A stretch of 6,962 nt of DNA from an uncultured Clostridia bacterium (GTDB lineage Bacteria; Bacillota; Clostridia; Oscillospirales; CAG-272). The DNA lies in NCBI GenBank assembly GCA_937898155.1, contig CALEJO010000080.1, forward strand, positions 1 through 6,962. The letters run 5' to 3'. Shown one piece after another: positions 6,771 to 6,962 of this stretch (position 1 is the first letter of the stretch; every line of letters starts with the position of its first letter). The notes below the pieces were generated by a model that was given only the letters and a program-made list of their open reading frames with translations, ran no database searches and was not told where the DNA came from. The translations under genes were made by a program, and so were the position numbers.

Positions 6771-6799
6771 ATTATAACATAGATATCGTTCTCTGTCAA
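6771..6799 (-). promoter_or_regulatory. Consensus sigma-A (sigma-70) promoter of the acylation operon
   Basis: On the minus strand TTGACA (6799-6794) and TATAAT (6776-6771) are separated by exactly 17 nt, and TGT before the -10 gives an extended -10 (TGnTATAAT). Both hexamers are perfect. Transcription should start near 6764, giving a leader of about 45 nt. Nothing like a riboswitch fits in that leader. Confidence 0.93.
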
Positions 6800-6870
6800 T
6801 CGTGCGCTCGCAAAAACACACTTTTTTCGGTAAAAAGCCGACGGCGGACGCCGAATTTGACAGAACAAGG

Positions 6871-6899
6871 AAAAACGACCGCAAACGCGGTCGTTTTTT
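6871..6899. terminator. Bidirectional hairpin terminator at right edge
   Basis: A 7-bp GC-rich stem (CGACCGC at 6876-6882, GCGGTCG at 6887-6893) with an AAAC loop. It is extended by A5 on the left and T6 on the right, so it would act on both strands. It lies upstream of the operon promoter, and no plus-strand gene ends here. It may end a minus-strand gene lying to the right, or shield the operon promoter from incoming transcription. Confidence 0.85.
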
Positions 6900-6914
6900 A
6901 TGCTCAAGGTGAAT

Positions 6915-6936
6915 TATACTATCAAGTGCAACACTT
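6915..6936 (+). promoter_or_regulatory. Possible -10 box and overlapping short palindrome
   Basis: TATACT (6915-6920) could be a -10 box for the plus-strand ATG at 6956, but no good -35 lies 16-18 nt upstream, where the terminator T-tract sits. AAGTG (6924-6928) and CACTT (6932-6936) form a palindrome around CAA just downstream, at the expected transcription start. This could be an operator or part of the end of an inserted element. Confidence 0.35.
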
Positions 6937-6955
6937 AGAAAAAAAGGAAGCTCAC

Positions 6956-6962
6956 ATGAATC
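6956..6962 (+). CDS. Possible start of a gene leaving the window
   Basis: An ATG followed by AAT is preceded by AGGAAG (6945-6950) with a 5-nt gap, a good ribosome binding site. Only two full codons (Met-Asn) are visible, so the product cannot be recognised. It would be divergent from the acylation operon. Confidence 0.45.

Noticed and set aside
6857..6862. TTGACA on the plus strand as a -35 for the right-edge gene
   Set aside because: No -10 lies about 17 nt downstream (the terminator stem is there), and TATACT at 6915 is too far away.
6719..6907. N-terminal extension of the lipoprotein to 6907
   Set aside because: It would translate the promoter and part of the terminator and put 63 residues before the lipoprotein signal peptide.

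Overview
The window looks like chromosome from a moderately GC-rich, Gram-positive anaerobe of the Clostridia (an Oscillospiraceae-like or related gut lineage). This is inferred from the strong AGGAGG-type ribosome binding sites, a near-perfect sigma-A promoter, a Thr/Glu/Pro-rich lipoprotein stalk, BspA-type leucine-rich repeats with a Listeria-Bacteroides repeat, and a DUF3343 gene beside a SufS-like desulfurase. Species cannot be named from the sequence alone.

Left part, plus strand (172-1536): a two-gene unit of a small DUF3343 putative sulfur/selenium carrier and a group II, PLP-dependent cysteine desulfurase. It converges on the minus-strand operon, and the two share a bidirectional hairpin terminator at 1535-1569.

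Main part, minus strand (6799 down to 1580): a four-gene operon read right to left from a consensus promoter (TTGACA, 17 nt, TATAAT, with an extended -10). The order is a large lipoprotein (6718-4832) with repeat domains followed by an SGNH-hydrolase-like domain; a hairpin terminator; an 85-residue membrane protein (4755-4498); an MBOAT/AlgI-type O-acyltransferase (4501-3044) overlapping it by 4 nt; and a membrane-anchored SGNH-like protein with a C-terminal BspA-type leucine-rich domain (3028-1580). The expected job is export and transfer of acyl (probably acetyl) groups onto a cell-surface polymer. The MBOAT protein moves the acyl group across the membrane, and the two extracytoplasmic SGNH proteins would transfer it, as in the alginate AlgI/AlgJ/AlgX, PatA/PatB and DltB/DltD systems. 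The unusual point is that the two SGNH proteins look like paralogues joined to leucine-rich repeats in opposite order: repeats-SGNH in one, SGNH-repeats in the other.

Right edge (6871-6962): a bidirectional hairpin terminator, a -10-like element, a short palindrome, and a ribosome binding site with an ATG at 6956 that runs out of the window. This may be the start of another gene, possibly of an inserted element. No tRNA, rRNA or CRISPR array was seen.
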